Notes: generated from the sequence alone by a model not told the origin. A DNA stretch of 64,000 nt from Clostridium sp. BSD9I1 (GCF_900185645.1 NZ_FYAM01000005.1:62001-126000), one strand, 5' to 3'. Positions 1 through 10,266 are shown, counted from the stretch's first letter. A program made the numbers and translations.

Positions 1-1
1 A

Positions 2-1690
2 ATCAAAGGGAAATTAGTGGCAGCATTTAGCTCTATTATAGTTATATTTTCTTTAATTATTTTTACAGTAGTCTATTATAGAGTTAATAAAATGGCAAAT
101 GAAAACTTTAAACAGACTATATTAGCTAATGCTAATATGGGAATTACTCTTATAGACACAAAATATCCTGGAGAGTGGGAATTAAAGGGAGAGAAATTAT
201 ATAAGGGAGATACCTTAATCAATGAAAATTTTGATGTAGTGGACTCAATAAAAAAGGATACAGGATATTTGTCAACAATATTTATGAAGGATACAAGAGT
301 ATCTACTAATGTGCTTCTAGATAATGGAGAAAGGGCAATTGGTACAAAAGCTTCTAAAGATGTAACTGAAAAGGTATTAAATGAAGGAAAGGAATATCAT
401 GGAGAAGCGGTAGTTGTAGATAAAAAAGTAATAACTTATTATTGTCCAATAAAGAATTCAAATGATGAAGTTATAGGTATGTGGTTTACAGGAATAGAAA
501 AAACAAAAGTTGACTCAGAAATACGTACATTAATGATAAGTATTTTTATAGTAGGCATTATAGTATTAATTATTAGTATAGTTTTTACGTTTATAATAGC
601 AAAAAACCTAGTAAACCCATTAACCCTTGCAATAAATCATTTAGGATTGATATCAATGGGTGATTTTACTATGGGTGTACCAGGGAAGTTTATGAAAAGA
701 AAAGATGAAATAGGTGAAATTGCAAAGGCTTTAGATACTATGCAAAGTTCTATAAAGGCTCTTGTGGAAAATGTAAGATATGAGACAGATTCAATTGAAG
801 ATGTTGTATATATGGTAAATAAAAAAGTAATAGATTTAAATGAAAGTATAGAGAAAATATCATTAACTACAAAAGAACTATCTGAAAGTATGGAAGAAAC
901 TGCGGCATCATCAGAAGAAATGTCTGCAACCGCAGAGGGAATTGAAAGAGCAGTTTACTCCATTGCAGAAAAATCGCAAGAAGGTGCCATGAAGGCAGGA
1001 GAAATTAATAAAAGAGCAGAGGATACAAAAGAAAATGTGCAACATTCTCAGAAGAAATCTAATGATATATTTATAAGCACAAAAATGGATTTAGAAAGGG
1101 CTATTGAAGCATCAAAGGTTGTAGAAGAAATAAATGTACTTTCAGAATCTATAATGCATATTACATCTCAAACAAATCTTCTTGCATTAAATGCTGCTAT
1201 TGAGGCTGCAAGAGCAGGGGAAGCAGGAAAGGGATTTTCAGTAGTAGCTGAAGAAATAAGGAAGCTAGCAGAACAATCTAAAAGTACAGTAATAGAAATT
1301 CAAAATATAACAAGTAAAGTAACAGAATCTGTAAAGGATCTTTCAGCAAGCTCAAACAAGCTATTAACATTTATGAATACAGACGTATCAAATAATTATA
1401 ATACTATGCTTAGTGTTGCAGATAAATATAGTAAAGATGCAGAGTTTGTTCATAATCTAGTATCAGAATTTAGCTCGACTTCAGAGGAACTTTTAGCATC
1501 CATAGGTGATGTGCTGAAGACCATAGATGGAGTTGCAAAAGCAGCTGGTGAAGGGGCCGGAGGAACAACAGATATTTCAGGTAGGGTTTTGGAAATTAAT
1601 AATGAATCTAATGATTTATTAAAAGAAGTATTAAAATCAAAAGAAAGTGCTGATAATCTCAAGAAGGAAGTTTCTAATTTCAAAATTTAA
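2..1690 (+). CDS. Methyl-accepting chemotaxis protein, 5' end outside window
   Basis: Membrane chemoreceptor that signals through CheA/CheW. The frame is open from the first bases (IKGKLVAAF), so the true start lies upstream; the GTG at 17 is only an internal codon. Visible order: first membrane helix, an extracellular single-Cache-like sensor (about residues 40-165), second helix (about 170-195), HAMP, then a methyl-accepting domain with the conserved hairpin tip ([19 protein letters not shown]). The sensor ligand cannot be read from sequence. A strong hairpin follows the stop codon. Identification is secure; only the missing N-terminus is uncertain. Confidence 0.95.
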   Translation: MKGKLVAAFSSIIVIFSLIIFTVVYYRVNKMANENFKQTILANANMGITLIDTKYPGEWELKGEKLYKGDTLINENFDVVDSIKKDTGYLSTIFMKDTRVSTNVLLDNGERAIGTKASKDVTEKVLNEGKEYHGEAVVVDKKVITYYCPIKNSNDEVIGMWFTGIEKTKVDSEIRTLMISIFIVGIIVLIISIVFTFIIAKNLVNPLTLAINHLGLISMGDFTMGVPGKFMKRKDEIGEIAKALDTMQSSIKALVENVRYETDSIEDVVYMVNKKVIDLNESIEKISLTTKELSESMEETAASSEEMSATAEGIERAVYSIAEKSQEGAMKAGEINKRAEDTKENVQHSQKKSNDIFISTKMDLERAIEASKVVEEINVLSESIMHITSQTNLLALNAAIEAARAGEAGKGFSVVAEEIRKLAEQSKSTVIEIQNITSKVTESVKDLSASSNKLLTFMNTDVSNNYNTMLSVADKYSKDAEFVHNLVSEFSSTSEELLASIGDVLKTIDGVAKAAGEGAGGTTDISGRVLEINNESNDLLKEVLKSKESADNLKKEVSNFKI

Positions 1691-1703
1691 GCCTTTAATA
1701 AAA

Positions 1704-1748
1704 GGGACGGTTCACAACTATTTACCAATAATAGTTGTGAACCGTCCC
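1704..1748. repeat. GGGACGG-type palindrome, probable terminator
   Basis: A perfect 19-bp inverted repeat (1704-1722 with 1730-1748) with a 7-nt loop, 13 bp after the chemoreceptor stop. The outer arm reads GGGACGGTTCACAACTA. It lacks a long T-run. A diverged copy of the same palindrome lies at 16282-16330, so it is probably a dispersed element that also ends transcription between the convergent genes on either side. Confidence 0.75.
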
Positions 1749-1794
1749 AAGGTTGTTATAGAATTTAAAGTAATATGAAATAAATTTCAATAAA

Positions 1795-2220
1795 TTATAA
1801 AAGTACATCAATTCTCTTTTTTAAAACATCATAAATATCTTCACATTGTTCATTTATATCATAGACTAATTTTTCAGTATCTTTTATTTTAGAAGATTTA
1901 GATGAAGTGTTGATAGACACTGCTAAATGACCAGCAGAGCTGGCTAAGCCTAATGAAGTAGCACTTAATAAATATAAAGTATTTAATAATGGAGTAACAT
2001 AGTTTTCTATATAGTTCTTTTCTTCAGGATTTAACCCTAATTTAGTTATTTCATCTTTAATTATGTTTACACTTGAAATAGTTTCAGCAGACTTAATAAT
2101 ATTATCTGAAATTGAGCAAGGTTCGGTTTCTACATCATTAATAGAATGTGTATTGTTTTCATTGTTTGTAATATTTATATTATTTTTTTGCCTTTCTTTA
2201 AATTCTTGTTTGCTACTCAT
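1795..2220 (-). CDS. Hypothetical protein with Asn-rich N-terminus
   Basis: 141 residues, not recognised. The first 30 residues are polar and rich in Asn, Glu and Lys. A moderately hydrophobic stretch (about residues 88-108, YVTPLLNTLYLLSATSLGLA) could be one membrane helix or a buried amphipathic helix. The C-terminus is charged. A GGAG ribosome site sits 8 bp before the ATG. It is transcribed towards the chemoreceptor and shares the palindrome at 1704 as a likely end. Function unknown. Confidence 0.7.
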   Translation of the reverse strand: MSSKQEFKERQKNNINITNNENNTHSINDVETEPCSISDNIIKSAETISSVNIIKDEITKLGLNPEEKNYIENYVTPLLNTLYLLSATSLGLASSAGHLAVSINTSSKSSKIKDTEKLVYDINEQCEDIYDVLKKRIDVLL

Positions 2221-2483
2221 CTATTAACTCCATAACGCATAATTTTATTTATTATTTATTTATATGGGATTATATGCATGGGTATGTATAAACATTTTAT
2301 TTTCATAAAAACATGTGAGTAAAGTTAAGTATTGGTTAAATGTAACAAAAGGTTATTATGAAATAGTTTTCATATAGCAATAAGATGGAACCATGATTAT
2401 GTAAAAAGTAATAATCATATTGTGAAAATATACTATGCCAATGGAAAAGTTTATGATAAAAACCAGTAAATTTCAGAAATTCA

Positions 2484-2512
2484 TTGATTTTATAATTGAC
2501 TTGGATTATAAT
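2484..2512 (+). promoter_or_regulatory. Promoter of the leader-ABC-F transcript
   Basis: TTGATT (2484-2489) and TATAAT (2507-2512) separated by exactly 17 bp, a near-consensus vegetative promoter. It would start RNA near 2519, about 30 nt before the leader peptide and 335 nt before the ABC-F gene. In 2221-2483 I see no gene and only AT-rich sequence. Confidence 0.7.
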
Positions 2513-2548
2513 GTTAGTGTTACATATTAAAGTAAAGGAGGTAAAATT

Positions 2549-2674
2549 ATGAGTATTTGCATTATTAGAAAAATGGATAAAATTAGAGCAATATCTGTAA
2601 GAATTTCAGCAAATTTTGTGTTTAACGGGACAAGTGCGTCTAAAATTAAATATTTTTCTAAAGTAAGCAGGTGA
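2549..2674 (+). CDS. Putative 41-residue leader peptide of the ABC-F attenuator
   Basis: Short ORF starting MSICIIRKMDKIRAISVRIS and ending TGA at 2672-2674. It has a near-perfect ribosome site (AAAGGAGG, 6 bp before the ATG), which makes chance unlikely. It lies 30 nt after a good promoter and 37 nt before the first of two intrinsic terminators that separate it from the ABC-F gene. ABC-F resistance genes are commonly controlled by ribosome stalling on such upstream ORFs; that this peptide acts that way is an inference from the layout. No homologue is recognised. Confidence 0.6.
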   Translation: MSICIIRKMDKIRAISVRISANFVFNGTSASKIKYFSKVSR

Positions 2675-2710
2675 TTCATATTTTACCAGATATACTAAGT
2701 TAATAATATC

Positions 2711-2741
2711 CGGGTAAGGTGTGGCCTTGCCCGGTTTTTTA
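2711..2741 (+). terminator. First attenuator terminator before the ABC-F gene
   Basis: Stem CCGGGTAAGG (2711-2720) pairs with CCTTGCCCGG (2726-2735), 10 bp with one G-U pair and a 5-nt loop, followed by six T. A TTACC about 25 nt upstream could pair with the GGTAA in the left arm and compete with it, but that alternative is only about 5 bp. Confidence 0.85.
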
Positions 2742-2761
2742 TATTTTTTTTGTGCAGCATT

Positions 2762-2792
2762 CCGGGCAGTAGTTTACTTGCCTGGATTTTTT
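2762..2792 (+). terminator. Second attenuator terminator before the ABC-F gene
   Basis: CCGGGCAG (2762-2769) pairs with CTTGCCTGG (2777-2785) in an 8-bp stem with G-U pairs, followed by ATTTTTTG. Its sequence resembles the first terminator (CCGGGCA versus CCGGGTA), suggesting duplication. It lies between the promoter and the coding region, so it must be read through to express ABC-F. Confidence 0.7.
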
Positions 2793-2854
2793 GTTGTTAA
2801 AAATTAAATAAATCTGGCAAGCACATCTTATCCTTATTTTAAGGAGGGGTTTAT

Positions 2855-4735
2855 ATGATTGAATTATCATTGAATGGAGTAATTAAGTATTTTGGAGCTA
2901 ATTTAATTTTAAGTAATATTACCTTTGATATGCATCAAGGAGAAAGGGTTGGGTTAGTTGGAAGAAATGGAAGTGGGAAAAGCACAGTACTAAAACTGAT
3001 ATCGGGACTAGAGCCTATTGATAAAGGAAATATGGCCATTAGAAAAGGAGCAAAAATTGGATACCTAGAACAAATGCCAAACTATAAAGATGAGTATACA
3101 GCTCGTAAAGTCTTGAATCTTGCATTTAAAGATTTAACTGACATTGAAGAAAATATGATAGATCTTGAAAATAAGATGAGAAATTTAGAGGAGGAAGAGC
3201 TTCATAAGATATTAAAGCTATATAGTAATATGCAGCAGCGGCATGAGGCAATGGGTGGATATGAAAAGGAAGAGAAACTTAGTAAAATATGTAGTGGATT
3301 GAAGTTAACAGATGAATTTCTAAATAAGCAGTTCAGCGTACTAAGTGGAGGAGAAAAAACTACTGTAATGCTGGCAAAAATATTGCTGGAAGAACCAGAT
3401 GTATTACTTTTAGATGAGCCAACAAACCATTTAGATACCGAATCTTTAGAGTGGCTTGAAAATTACCTGAAAGAATACAGGGGAACTGTTCTTATGGTAT
3501 CCCATGATAGATATTTTTTAGATAGTGTTGTATCTAAAATAGTTGAAATCGAGAATTTAGAAAGTAAAACCTACATAGGGAATTACTCTAACTTTATAAG
3601 GCAAAAAGAGGAAAATCTAAAGTTGGAATTAGAAGCATATAAAGAACAGCAGAAGAAAGTAGGGGCTATAGAAAATTCAATAAAGACCTTAAGAGATTGG
3701 GCTAATAGAAGTGGCAATGAAAAGTTTTTTAGAAGAGCTGCAAGTATGCAGAAGAGACTAGATAAAATTCAGAAAGTAGATATACCTAATACTGAAAAAC
3801 AAAATATGAAACTAAGTTTTATAGATAGTGAGCGATCGGGGAAGGAAGTAGTAAAGATTGAAGATGCGTATAAAAGCTTTGATGATAAGATATTATTTGA
3901 TAATGCTGATTTATTAGTTACTTATGGAGAAAGGGTAGCACTGATGGGACCTAATGGAAGTGGAAAATCTACTATTATGAGAATTTTATTAGGAGAAGAA
4001 GGTGTTAGTGCTGGCAAGGCGGAGCTAGGTGCTAATATTAAAGCTGCATATTTACCGCAAAATATAACCTTTAAGGATGAAACGCAAACAGTTCTTCAGT
4101 ATTTTAGAGAAGATATAGATATATTGGAAGGTAAGGCTAGAGAATATCTTTCAAAGTTTATGTTTTTTGGAGAAAGTGTGTTTAAAAAGGTTAAAAATTT
4201 ATCAGGAGGAGAGAAAACAAGACTTAAACTAAGTAAACTTTTATACGAGGATATAAATTTACTAATATTAGATGAACCTACAAATCATTTGGATATTGAG
4301 TCAATAGAAACATTAGAAGATGCACTAATGGATTTTAAAGGAACTATATTCTTTATATCCCATGATAGATACTTTATAAATACGATTTGCAATAGAATAG
4401 TGGCTCTTGAAAATAAGCAGCTTATAAATTACCTGGGAAATTATGATTACTATAAAGTAAAAAAAGCCGAACTAAAAGAAAGGCAGGAAGAGATAAAGGA
4501 AAAAAAGCTAAGGAAGGTAAGAGAGGTAAATGAGACAAAGAAAAAAGAAATTGAGACTAAGAAGATAGAGAAAAAAATAAATAAACTTGAACAAGAGATC
4601 TCTGAATTGGATATTAAAATAGACTCTATAGGTTCTGATTATATAGAACTAAGTAAATACACTTCTCAAAAAGAGAATATTGAAAAGGAACTAGAAAGGT
4701 TACTGGAAGAATGGATTAAATATAATGAAAATTAA
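2855..4735 (+). CDS. ABC-F family protein, probable ribosome-protection factor
   Basis: Soluble 626-residue protein with two ABC ATPase domains and no membrane segment. Walker A motifs GRNGSGKS (about residue 36) and GPNGSGKS (about 364), signatures LSGGEKT (about 162 and 448), and DEPTNHLD twice. The linker between domains (about 240-320) carries FFRRAASMQKRL, and a basic coiled coil ends the protein (about 545-620). ABC-F proteins bind the ribosomal E site; antibiotic-resistance members use the linker to dislodge drugs at the peptidyl-transferase centre. The leader peptide and double terminator upstream point to the resistance type rather than a housekeeping EttA/Uup type, but the drug class cannot be read. 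Ribosome site AAGGAGGGG. Confidence 0.88.
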   Translation: MIELSLNGVIKYFGANLILSNITFDMHQGERVGLVGRNGSGKSTVLKLISGLEPIDKGNMAIRKGAKIGYLEQMPNYKDEYTARKVLNLAFKDLTDIEENMIDLENKMRNLEEEELHKILKLYSNMQQRHEAMGGYEKEEKLSKICSGLKLTDEFLNKQFSVLSGGEKTTVMLAKILLEEPDVLLLDEPTNHLDTESLEWLENYLKEYRGTVLMVSHDRYFLDSVVSKIVEIENLESKTYIGNYSNFIRQKEENLKLELEAYKEQQKKVGAIENSIKTLRDWANRSGNEKFFRRAASMQKRLDKIQKVDIPNTEKQNMKLSFIDSERSGKEVVKIEDAYKSFDDKILFDNADLLVTYGERVALMGPNGSGKSTIMRILLGEEGVSAGKAELGANIKAAYLPQNITFKDETQTVLQYFREDIDILEGKAREYLSKFMFFGESVFKKVKNLSGGEKTRLKLSKLLYEDINLLILDEPTNHLDIESIETLEDALMDFKGTIFFISHDRYFINTICNRIVALENKQLINYLGNYDYYKVKKAELKERQEEIKEKKLRKVREVNETKKKEIETKKIEKKINKLEQEISELDIKIDSIGSDYIELSKYTSQKENIEKELERLLEEWIKYNEN

Positions 4736-4765
4736 TTAAATATTATGCAAGGACGTGAATATAAA

Positions 4766-6028
4766 ATGAAATATTTAAAACAACTGCTAAAACCATATAT
4801 AGGATTGCCTAAAGAAATATATGTAATATTTGTTGCTAGAATAATTAATGCTTTTGGTTGCTTTGTAATGCCATTACTAACAATTATACTAAAAGACAAA
4901 ATAGGACTATCAGAGCAAATGGTTGGAGTGTATATAAGCGCCACAGGCATATTACAGCTCCCAGCTGCTATGCTCGGCGGAAAACTGGCGGATAGTATTG
5001 GAAGAAAAAAAGTAATAGTTATATTTGATTGCTTAGCCGCGTTACTTTACCTAAGCTGTGGATTTATGAAGCCATCTATTACTATGGTATATGTATTAAT
5101 GCTAGCATCAGCCTCAATGATTACTGCAGGACCAGCGCATGACTCTTTAATAGCAGATTTAACTACTCATAAAAATAGGGAGGGAGCATATGCTCTTTCA
5201 TATATGGGATGGAATTTAGGTTTTGCTATAGGACCAGTTATAGGTGGACTTTTGTATGAAAAAAACTTATCTCTTATATTTATAGGGGATGCAATAACAG
5301 CTTTAGTTTCTCTGGCATTGATCACGCTATTTATTAAAGAAACTATTCATAAAACAGAGGAAGAAATCACTGATGAAGATCGTATTATGGAAAGGCGCGA
5401 AGAAGGTTCCATTTTTCAGGTACTTATAAAAAGACCAATATTAATTTACTTTGCTGTAATTGTATGTGGATTTAACTTTGTCTACTCTCAATGGTCATAC
5501 TTAATGCCGCTTCATCTTATATCTATTCATCCGGAAAATAAAGCTGAAATTTTTGGACGAATATCAGGACTCAATGGAATAGTAGTAATATTATTTACTC
5601 CTTTAATTACTTATATGTCTAAAAATGTTAAGAGTATTAGAAGAGTAGTTTATGGAGGGGTGTTATATGCCTTAGGGTTTGGAATGCTAGGATTTTATAA
5701 TGGGTTAGTATACTTCTTTGTAAGTACATTTATATTTACTTTAGGAGAAATATCACTTGCAATTAGTACGTCACCATTTATTGCAAATCATACACCAGCG
5801 TCCCATAGGGGAAGAATGAGTGCTATTATTCCTATGATATATGGATTGGGTTATACACTAGGACCTGTAGGGATGGGGCAAATATTAAGATTTGTAACAA
5901 TAAATGGTGCTTGGAAGATAGTTGGAAGTATAAGTATAGTTGCGTCTTGCTTTATGCTTATACTTGAGTCTTATGAAAGAAGAAATAAAATTCAAAATAG
6001 TACTGAAGAGGTAATAAGTGTAAAATAG
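4766..6028 (+). CDS. MFS transporter, probable drug exporter
   Basis: About 420 residues with roughly 12 hydrophobic segments. The first half contains the MFS loop 2-3 motif GGKLADSIGRKK, typical of proton-driven 12-helix exporters. I start it at ATG 4766 because AAGGACGTGA, one mismatch from the ideal ribosome site, lies 7 bp before it; the ATG at 4745 has no such site. It follows the ABC-F gene by 30 bp with no terminator, so both probably share one transcript. Substrate unknown; the neighbour suggests antibiotic export, which is inference. Confidence 0.85.
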   Translation: MKYLKQLLKPYIGLPKEIYVIFVARIINAFGCFVMPLLTIILKDKIGLSEQMVGVYISATGILQLPAAMLGGKLADSIGRKKVIVIFDCLAALLYLSCGFMKPSITMVYVLMLASASMITAGPAHDSLIADLTTHKNREGAYALSYMGWNLGFAIGPVIGGLLYEKNLSLIFIGDAITALVSLALITLFIKETIHKTEEEITDEDRIMERREEGSIFQVLIKRPILIYFAVIVCGFNFVYSQWSYLMPLHLISIHPENKAEIFGRISGLNGIVVILFTPLITYMSKNVKSIRRVVYGGVLYALGFGMLGFYNGLVYFFVSTFIFTLGEISLAISTSPFIANHTPASHRGRMSAIIPMIYGLGYTLGPVGMGQILRFVTINGAWKIVGSISIVASCFMLILESYERRNKIQNSTEEVISVK

Positions 6029-6271
6029 TATAAAAAAACATGGCTAATCGATTTTTGTAATCAATAATTTTTCCTTTAGCATAGAGGTTTCATTGTAGTT
6101 ATTAAGAAATAATTAATATATTAAATTTACTATGAAGTAACTGGAAATATTGAACTATTGCTTTGCATATGATATCATAAATGGCATAAAAGCCAATTGG
6201 TTTAATAATATAACTCAATTGGTTTATATTTGTATTTGTTAATTGATGATAGTGAATACGAAATTGAATTA

Positions 6272-6327
6272 CCCTGATAATTTATCTAAATACATTTCTT
6301 GGAAGTGTATTTGGTTAATTATTAGGG
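6272..6327. repeat. Long hairpin upstream of the efflux operon
   Basis: In the 377-bp gap 6029-6405 the arms 6272-6298 and 6302-6327 form about 25 bp of near-continuous pairing (CCCTGATAATT against AATTATTAGGG at the base) with one mismatch and one bulge and a very small loop. No T-run follows, so it is not a typical terminator. It ends about 78 bp before the adaptor gene. A direct repeat CAATTGGTTTA also occurs twice near 6196-6226. The rest of the gap shows no gene. Confidence 0.6.
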
Positions 6328-6405
6328 CATTTTAATGAAAAATAAAAGAGATCATATAAATGAGTGTAACATTGAAGTGATCTATAAGTATAAAGGGGGA
6401 GAATT

Positions 6406-7830
6406 ATGGATAATGGAAATTTAGAAAGTCAGTCAAGTATAGGAGTGGATACACAGCCAAATGCAAAGACAATTATAGGGTCTACTTCAGGTATAGACAT
6501 CAATAATACTAAACCACAAAAACCTAAAAAGATCAGATTTAGGCTTAAAAAACCAATGATATTTGTTTTACTTATAATCATTGTAGTAGGAGTATTTGGA
6601 ATTAGGTCCTATTCTAAGTCTCAAAAGGCGAAGATTAAAGAAGTTAGCACTGCAGCAGTTAAAAAAAGTTCATTAACTCAATCAGTAACGCTTACAGGCA
6701 GTATTGAATCAAGCAGCAGAAACGAAATAGCATTATCACCTTCTCTGAAGGTTGTGGAGATTTTTATAAAAGAAGGACAAACTGTCAAAAAGGGTGATGT
6801 CTTGGCTAAGTTAGACGACTCAGATTTTAAAAGTCAGTTAGAAAAGCAAAAACTTAATTTATCTAATGCAGAATATAATTTAAATTACATAGTAGAAAAC
6901 AGTTCATCAAACGACAAACTAACTTCTGAGAATGCATTAAAACAGGCACAGATATCACTGGAAAATGCCAAAATTAATTTGGACGATGTAAATAAGAAAT
7001 TTGGACAAAGTAAAAGTTTATTTGAAGATGGATTGGTATCAGCCAATGAATTTGAAGCAGCAAAAAAAGCAGTTAAGGACAACCAAAATGCTGTGAAGAG
7101 TGCTGAAATTGCTCTGGCAAATGCGCAAAGTACTTATTCTAGCATGGATTCAACTATAAACAATAAGATTATAAATCAAAAAAATCAAATTGAATTAATT
7201 CAGTCAGAAATTCAGAGTCTTAACAAGAAGATTGAGGATTGTAATTTAAGAGCAAATGTAGATGGAATAGTTACAAAAATAGATGCTAAAGTAAATCAAT
7301 ATCCAGAAGCAGGGGAGAAGATTATAATAGATGATAATTCATTATATAAGGCTTCTATGGATGTAAGTCAGTATGATGCTATAAAGATGAAGAAGGGACA
7401 AAAGGCAATAATTAATGTAAATGGAGGGGACAAAAAATACACAGGAGCTGTCACAGATATTGGCCAGCGTGCAGAAAAAAAGTTAAACTCAACAGATCAG
7501 GATTCAAAGGTTAATGTCAAAGTATCTATAAACAAGCCAGATACAAATGTTAAAATAGGGTATGAAGTAGACACAGAAATTATTTTGAATGAAAAGAAAG
7601 ATGTACTACAAATAGGTTTTGAAGCAATAAAAGAAGATGCAGGTAAAAAATATGTTTTTGTTATAGATGGTAATAATACAATAGTTAGAAGGTACATCAC
7701 TACAGGATTGGAAACTGATTATAATATTGAGGTTTTAAGTGGATTAAAAGAAGGGGAAAAATACGTATTAAGTCCAGAAAAAACTTTAAAAGAAGGCGAC
7801 AAAGTTTCTGAGTCTGGAGGAAATAAATAA
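6406..7830 (+). CDS. Efflux periplasmic-adaptor-type (MacA/HlyD-like) protein
   Basis: 474 residues. A basic cytoplasmic N-terminus precedes one membrane helix (about 48-66), then a biotinyl-lipoyl-like half domain, a long helical hairpin rich in Asn, Gln and Lys (about 140-270), the second lipoyl half ([19 protein letters not shown]) and a beta-barrel. In Gram-positive bacteria such adaptors join a MacB-type ATPase and permease (for example YknXYZ in Bacillus) that exports peptides or resists toxins. The stop codon overlaps the next gene's ATG by one base, showing translational coupling. Confidence 0.88.
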   Translation: MDNGNLESQSSIGVDTQPNAKTIIGSTSGIDINNTKPQKPKKIRFRLKKPMIFVLLIIIVVGVFGIRSYSKSQKAKIKEVSTAAVKKSSLTQSVTLTGSIESSSRNEIALSPSLKVVEIFIKEGQTVKKGDVLAKLDDSDFKSQLEKQKLNLSNAEYNLNYIVENSSSNDKLTSENALKQAQISLENAKINLDDVNKKFGQSKSLFEDGLVSANEFEAAKKAVKDNQNAVKSAEIALANAQSTYSSMDSTINNKIINQKNQIELIQSEIQSLNKKIEDCNLRANVDGIVTKIDAKVNQYPEAGEKIIIDDNSLYKASMDVSQYDAIKMKKGQKAIINVNGGDKKYTGAVTDIGQRAEKKLNSTDQDSKVNVKVSINKPDTNVKIGYEVDTEIILNEKKDVLQIGFEAIKEDAGKKYVFVIDGNNTIVRRYITTGLETDYNIEVLSGLKEGEKYVLSPEKTLKEGDKVSESGGNK

Positions 7831-8537
7831 TGGTTATTGAAATTCAAGATCTTATAAAGATATATGATACGGGAGCTATTACGCTAAAGGCTTTGAAGGG
7901 CGTTAATTTTCAGGTTGAAGAAAATGAATATGTTGCAATTATGGGTGCATCTGGTTCAGGCAAGTCTACACTTATGAATATTTTAGGCTGCCTAGACAGA
8001 GCTTCTTCTGGTAAATATATTTTAGATGGCAAAGATATATCTACTCTAGATGATGATAGTCTTGCTGAAATTAGGAACAAAAAAATAGGATTTGTGTTTC
8101 AGTCATTTAATTTACTTCCAAAGCTTAGTTCTCTTGAAAATGTTGAGCTGCCTATGATGTATAATAGGATACCTTTAGCGGAGAGACGTAAAAGAGCAAA
8201 GGTAGCTTTGGCAAAGGTAGGGCTTGAAAGCAGAATGCATCATAAACCAAATGAGTTATCTGGAGGTCAAAGACAGAGAGTTGCAATTGCGAGAGCTTTA
8301 GTCAATAATCCGTCGATACTTTTGGCAGATGAACCTACAGGAAATTTGGACAGTGCATCAAGCGAAGAAATAATGGGTATTTTTAAAGAGTTAAATGATG
8401 AAGGTGTAACCATAGTAATGGTAACTCATGAGTCAGATATAGCAGCATATACAAAGAGAAATATTCTGTTTAGGGATGGAAATATAATATCCGATAAACC
8501 TGTTTTAAATAGAAAATTAATTAGGGGGCAGGTATAA
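7830..8537 (+). CDS. MacB-type ABC transporter ATP-binding protein
   Basis: 235-residue ATPase. Walker [10 protein letters not shown] (about 43), Q-loop in [13 protein letters not shown], signature LSGGQRQR (about 144), Walker [13 protein letters not shown] and the H-loop VTHE. The FQSFNLLP and DEPTGNLDS wording is typical of the LolD/MacB/FtsE group that works with FtsX-type permeases. It sits between the adaptor and permease genes with no gap, forming one transport complex. Confidence 0.95.
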   Translation: MVIEIQDLIKIYDTGAITLKALKGVNFQVEENEYVAIMGASGSGKSTLMNILGCLDRASSGKYILDGKDISTLDDDSLAEIRNKKIGFVFQSFNLLPKLSSLENVELPMMYNRIPLAERRKRAKVALAKVGLESRMHHKPNELSGGQRQRVAIARALVNNPSILLADEPTGNLDSASSEEIMGIFKELNDEGVTIVMVTHESDIAAYTKRNILFRDGNIISDKPVLNRKLIRGQV

Positions 8538-9743
8538 ATGTATCTTCTTGAGAGCTTAAAATCTGCTGTTCAAAGTATAAAGGCAAACAAAATGAGATCT
8601 TTTTTAACTATGCTTGGAATAATAATAGGTATATCATCTGTTATTACGATAGTATCAATTGGAGAAGGGGCAAAGCGGTTTATTACAGGAGAATTTGAGG
8701 GCATGGGTACCAATGTAATAAATTTGCAGATGAATTCTTCCTCAGATGATATAAGAAAAAGAGATTATTTTACCTTAGAAGATGTAAATTTAATAACAGA
8801 TAAGGTGCCAGAAGTTACTGCCGTTGTGCCTATAGTCAATGGCATGGGTTCCTTTAAAGCAAACGATAAATCTAAGAGGGTATATGTAAGTGCAACAAAT
8901 CATAAACATCCAGAGGTTGAAAATATAAAGATTTCCGACGGAAGATTTTTAAATGAGCATGATGTTGAGACTAACAAAAATGTTGCAGTGATAGATTATC
9001 GAACAGCGGAAGAATTATTTAATGATGCAGAAAATGCAGTTGGAAAAAAGGCAAAAATGAATATAGGTGATAAATATTTAGATTTGTTCATCGTAGGTGT
9101 TTTAAAGAGTGAAGAGGGTTTGGCTTCTTTTGATGGTGGCAGGCCAGGGCAGATATACATACCTATAACAATACGAGAACAAATAATGAAATCTACTGAT
9201 ATAAGTTATATGTCTGTTATTGTGTCGGATATGTCAAAAGCAGATGAGACAAGCTCTAAAATAACAAGAATTATTGAAAACAAGCATAGAAATTCAAATA
9301 AATACACAGCTAACAAGGGCTTTCCAGAGCTAGATAGTGTTAACAAGATATTAAACATGCTTATACTTGGGTTAGGAGCAATTGCAGCTATATCATTATT
9401 AGTTGGTGGCATAGGAGTAATGAACATAATGCTTGTATCTGTAACAGAAAGAACAAGGGAAATAGGTATAAGAAAAGCAATTGGTGCTAAGACCAGTGAT
9501 ATAAAACTTCAGTTCTTATCAGAATCGGTTATTTTATGCTTAATAGGAGGAATAGTTGGAACTATGCTGGGTATCTCAGCAGGAAAAGCAGCAAGTAAGT
9601 TAATGAAGGTGGAAATTCCAGTATCAATAAAAGTTATACTTATTGCTTTTATTTTCTCATCATCAGTGGGAATTTTCTTTGGCCTATATCCTGCTAAAAA
9701 AGCAGCAAAACTTGATCCAATTGATGCCTTGAGGTATGAATAA
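8538..9743 (+). CDS. MacB/FtsX-type ABC transporter permease
   Basis: 401 residues: one N-terminal membrane helix (about 20-42), a large extracellular MacB core domain (about 45-270), then three C-terminal helices of the FtsX domain with the conserved stretch ERTREIGIRKAIGAK. It starts on the base after the ATPase gene ends and completes an adaptor-ATPase-permease operon (6406-9743). Such systems export peptides or protect against membrane-active compounds; the substrate is not visible. Confidence 0.93.
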   Translation: MYLLESLKSAVQSIKANKMRSFLTMLGIIIGISSVITIVSIGEGAKRFITGEFEGMGTNVINLQMNSSSDDIRKRDYFTLEDVNLITDKVPEVTAVVPIVNGMGSFKANDKSKRVYVSATNHKHPEVENIKISDGRFLNEHDVETNKNVAVIDYRTAEELFNDAENAVGKKAKMNIGDKYLDLFIVGVLKSEEGLASFDGGRPGQIYIPITIREQIMKSTDISYMSVIVSDMSKADETSSKITRIIENKHRNSNKYTANKGFPELDSVNKILNMLILGLGAIAAISLLVGGIGVMNIMLVSVTERTREIGIRKAIGAKTSDIKLQFLSESVILCLIGGIVGTMLGISAGKAASKLMKVEIPVSIKVILIAFIFSSSVGIFFGLYPAKKAAKLDPIDALRYE

Positions 9744-9744
9744 A

Positions 9745-9760
9745 AGGGGTCAGGCCCCTG
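9745..9760. repeat. AGGGGTCAGGCCCCTG palindrome
   Basis: GC-rich 16-bp palindromic element two bases after the permease stop codon, far richer in GC than its surroundings. From general knowledge of Firmicute genomes, GGGGTCAGGCCCC words are dispersed REP-like sequences; only one copy is in this window. Confidence 0.5.
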
Positions 9761-9831
9761 GGATAAAAGGTAAAACTAGAAGTTTTCATTAGTAAAAAAT
9801 GTAGGAGGGATAAGCTATTTAACTTTCCCTC

Positions 9832-10239
9832 CTAATCGATTTTTGATGCCAATAATTTAACAGCAGGGATATCTGCAGGTGCCCAGTTTAAAGAAAGCAA
9901 GTTTTCTTTAGGTAACCAAATAAGTTTTGCATGCTCATCTGCAATAGGGTGTCCACCTACAATTCTGCACTTTGTTGTAATTAAATTTACTATACAATTA
10001 TCATATTCATGAGTGTTGTCATTGAATATATTAATAAATTCAATATCACAACTAAGCTCTTCTTTAATTTCCCTTACTATTGCATCAGCAATTGACTCAC
10101 CCTGCTCAATTTTTCCACCAGGAAATTCCCAAAGATTTGGGAGTGTCATTTTTGTAGAACGAAGAGCACAAAGCACTTGATTTTGTTCATTTTCAATAAT
10201 TGCACCAACTACTTTTACTATTTTCTTCACTTTAAACAC
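9832..10239 (-). CDS. Nudix hydrolase, MutT/CTP-pyrophosphohydrolase type
   Basis: 135-residue cytoplasmic hydrolase. The Nudix box spans about residues 41-62 (GGKIEQGESIADAIVREIKE followed by EL), with the metal-binding REIKEE present. The family cleaves nucleoside triphosphates, often oxidised or methylated ones such as 8-oxo-dGTP; the N-terminal VVGAIIENEQNQVLCALR and LWEFPGGK suit the MutT-like branch. It is a single gene with ribosome site AGGTG. Exact substrate is inferred only at family level. Confidence 0.88.
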   Translation of the reverse strand: MFKVKKIVKVVGAIIENEQNQVLCALRSTKMTLPNLWEFPGGKIEQGESIADAIVREIKEELSCDIEFINIFNDNTHEYDNCIVNLITTKCRIVGGHPIADEHAKLIWLPKENLLSLNWAPADIPAVKLLASKID

Positions 10240-10266
10240 CTCTTTATATAGTGTAGCATAGATGTC

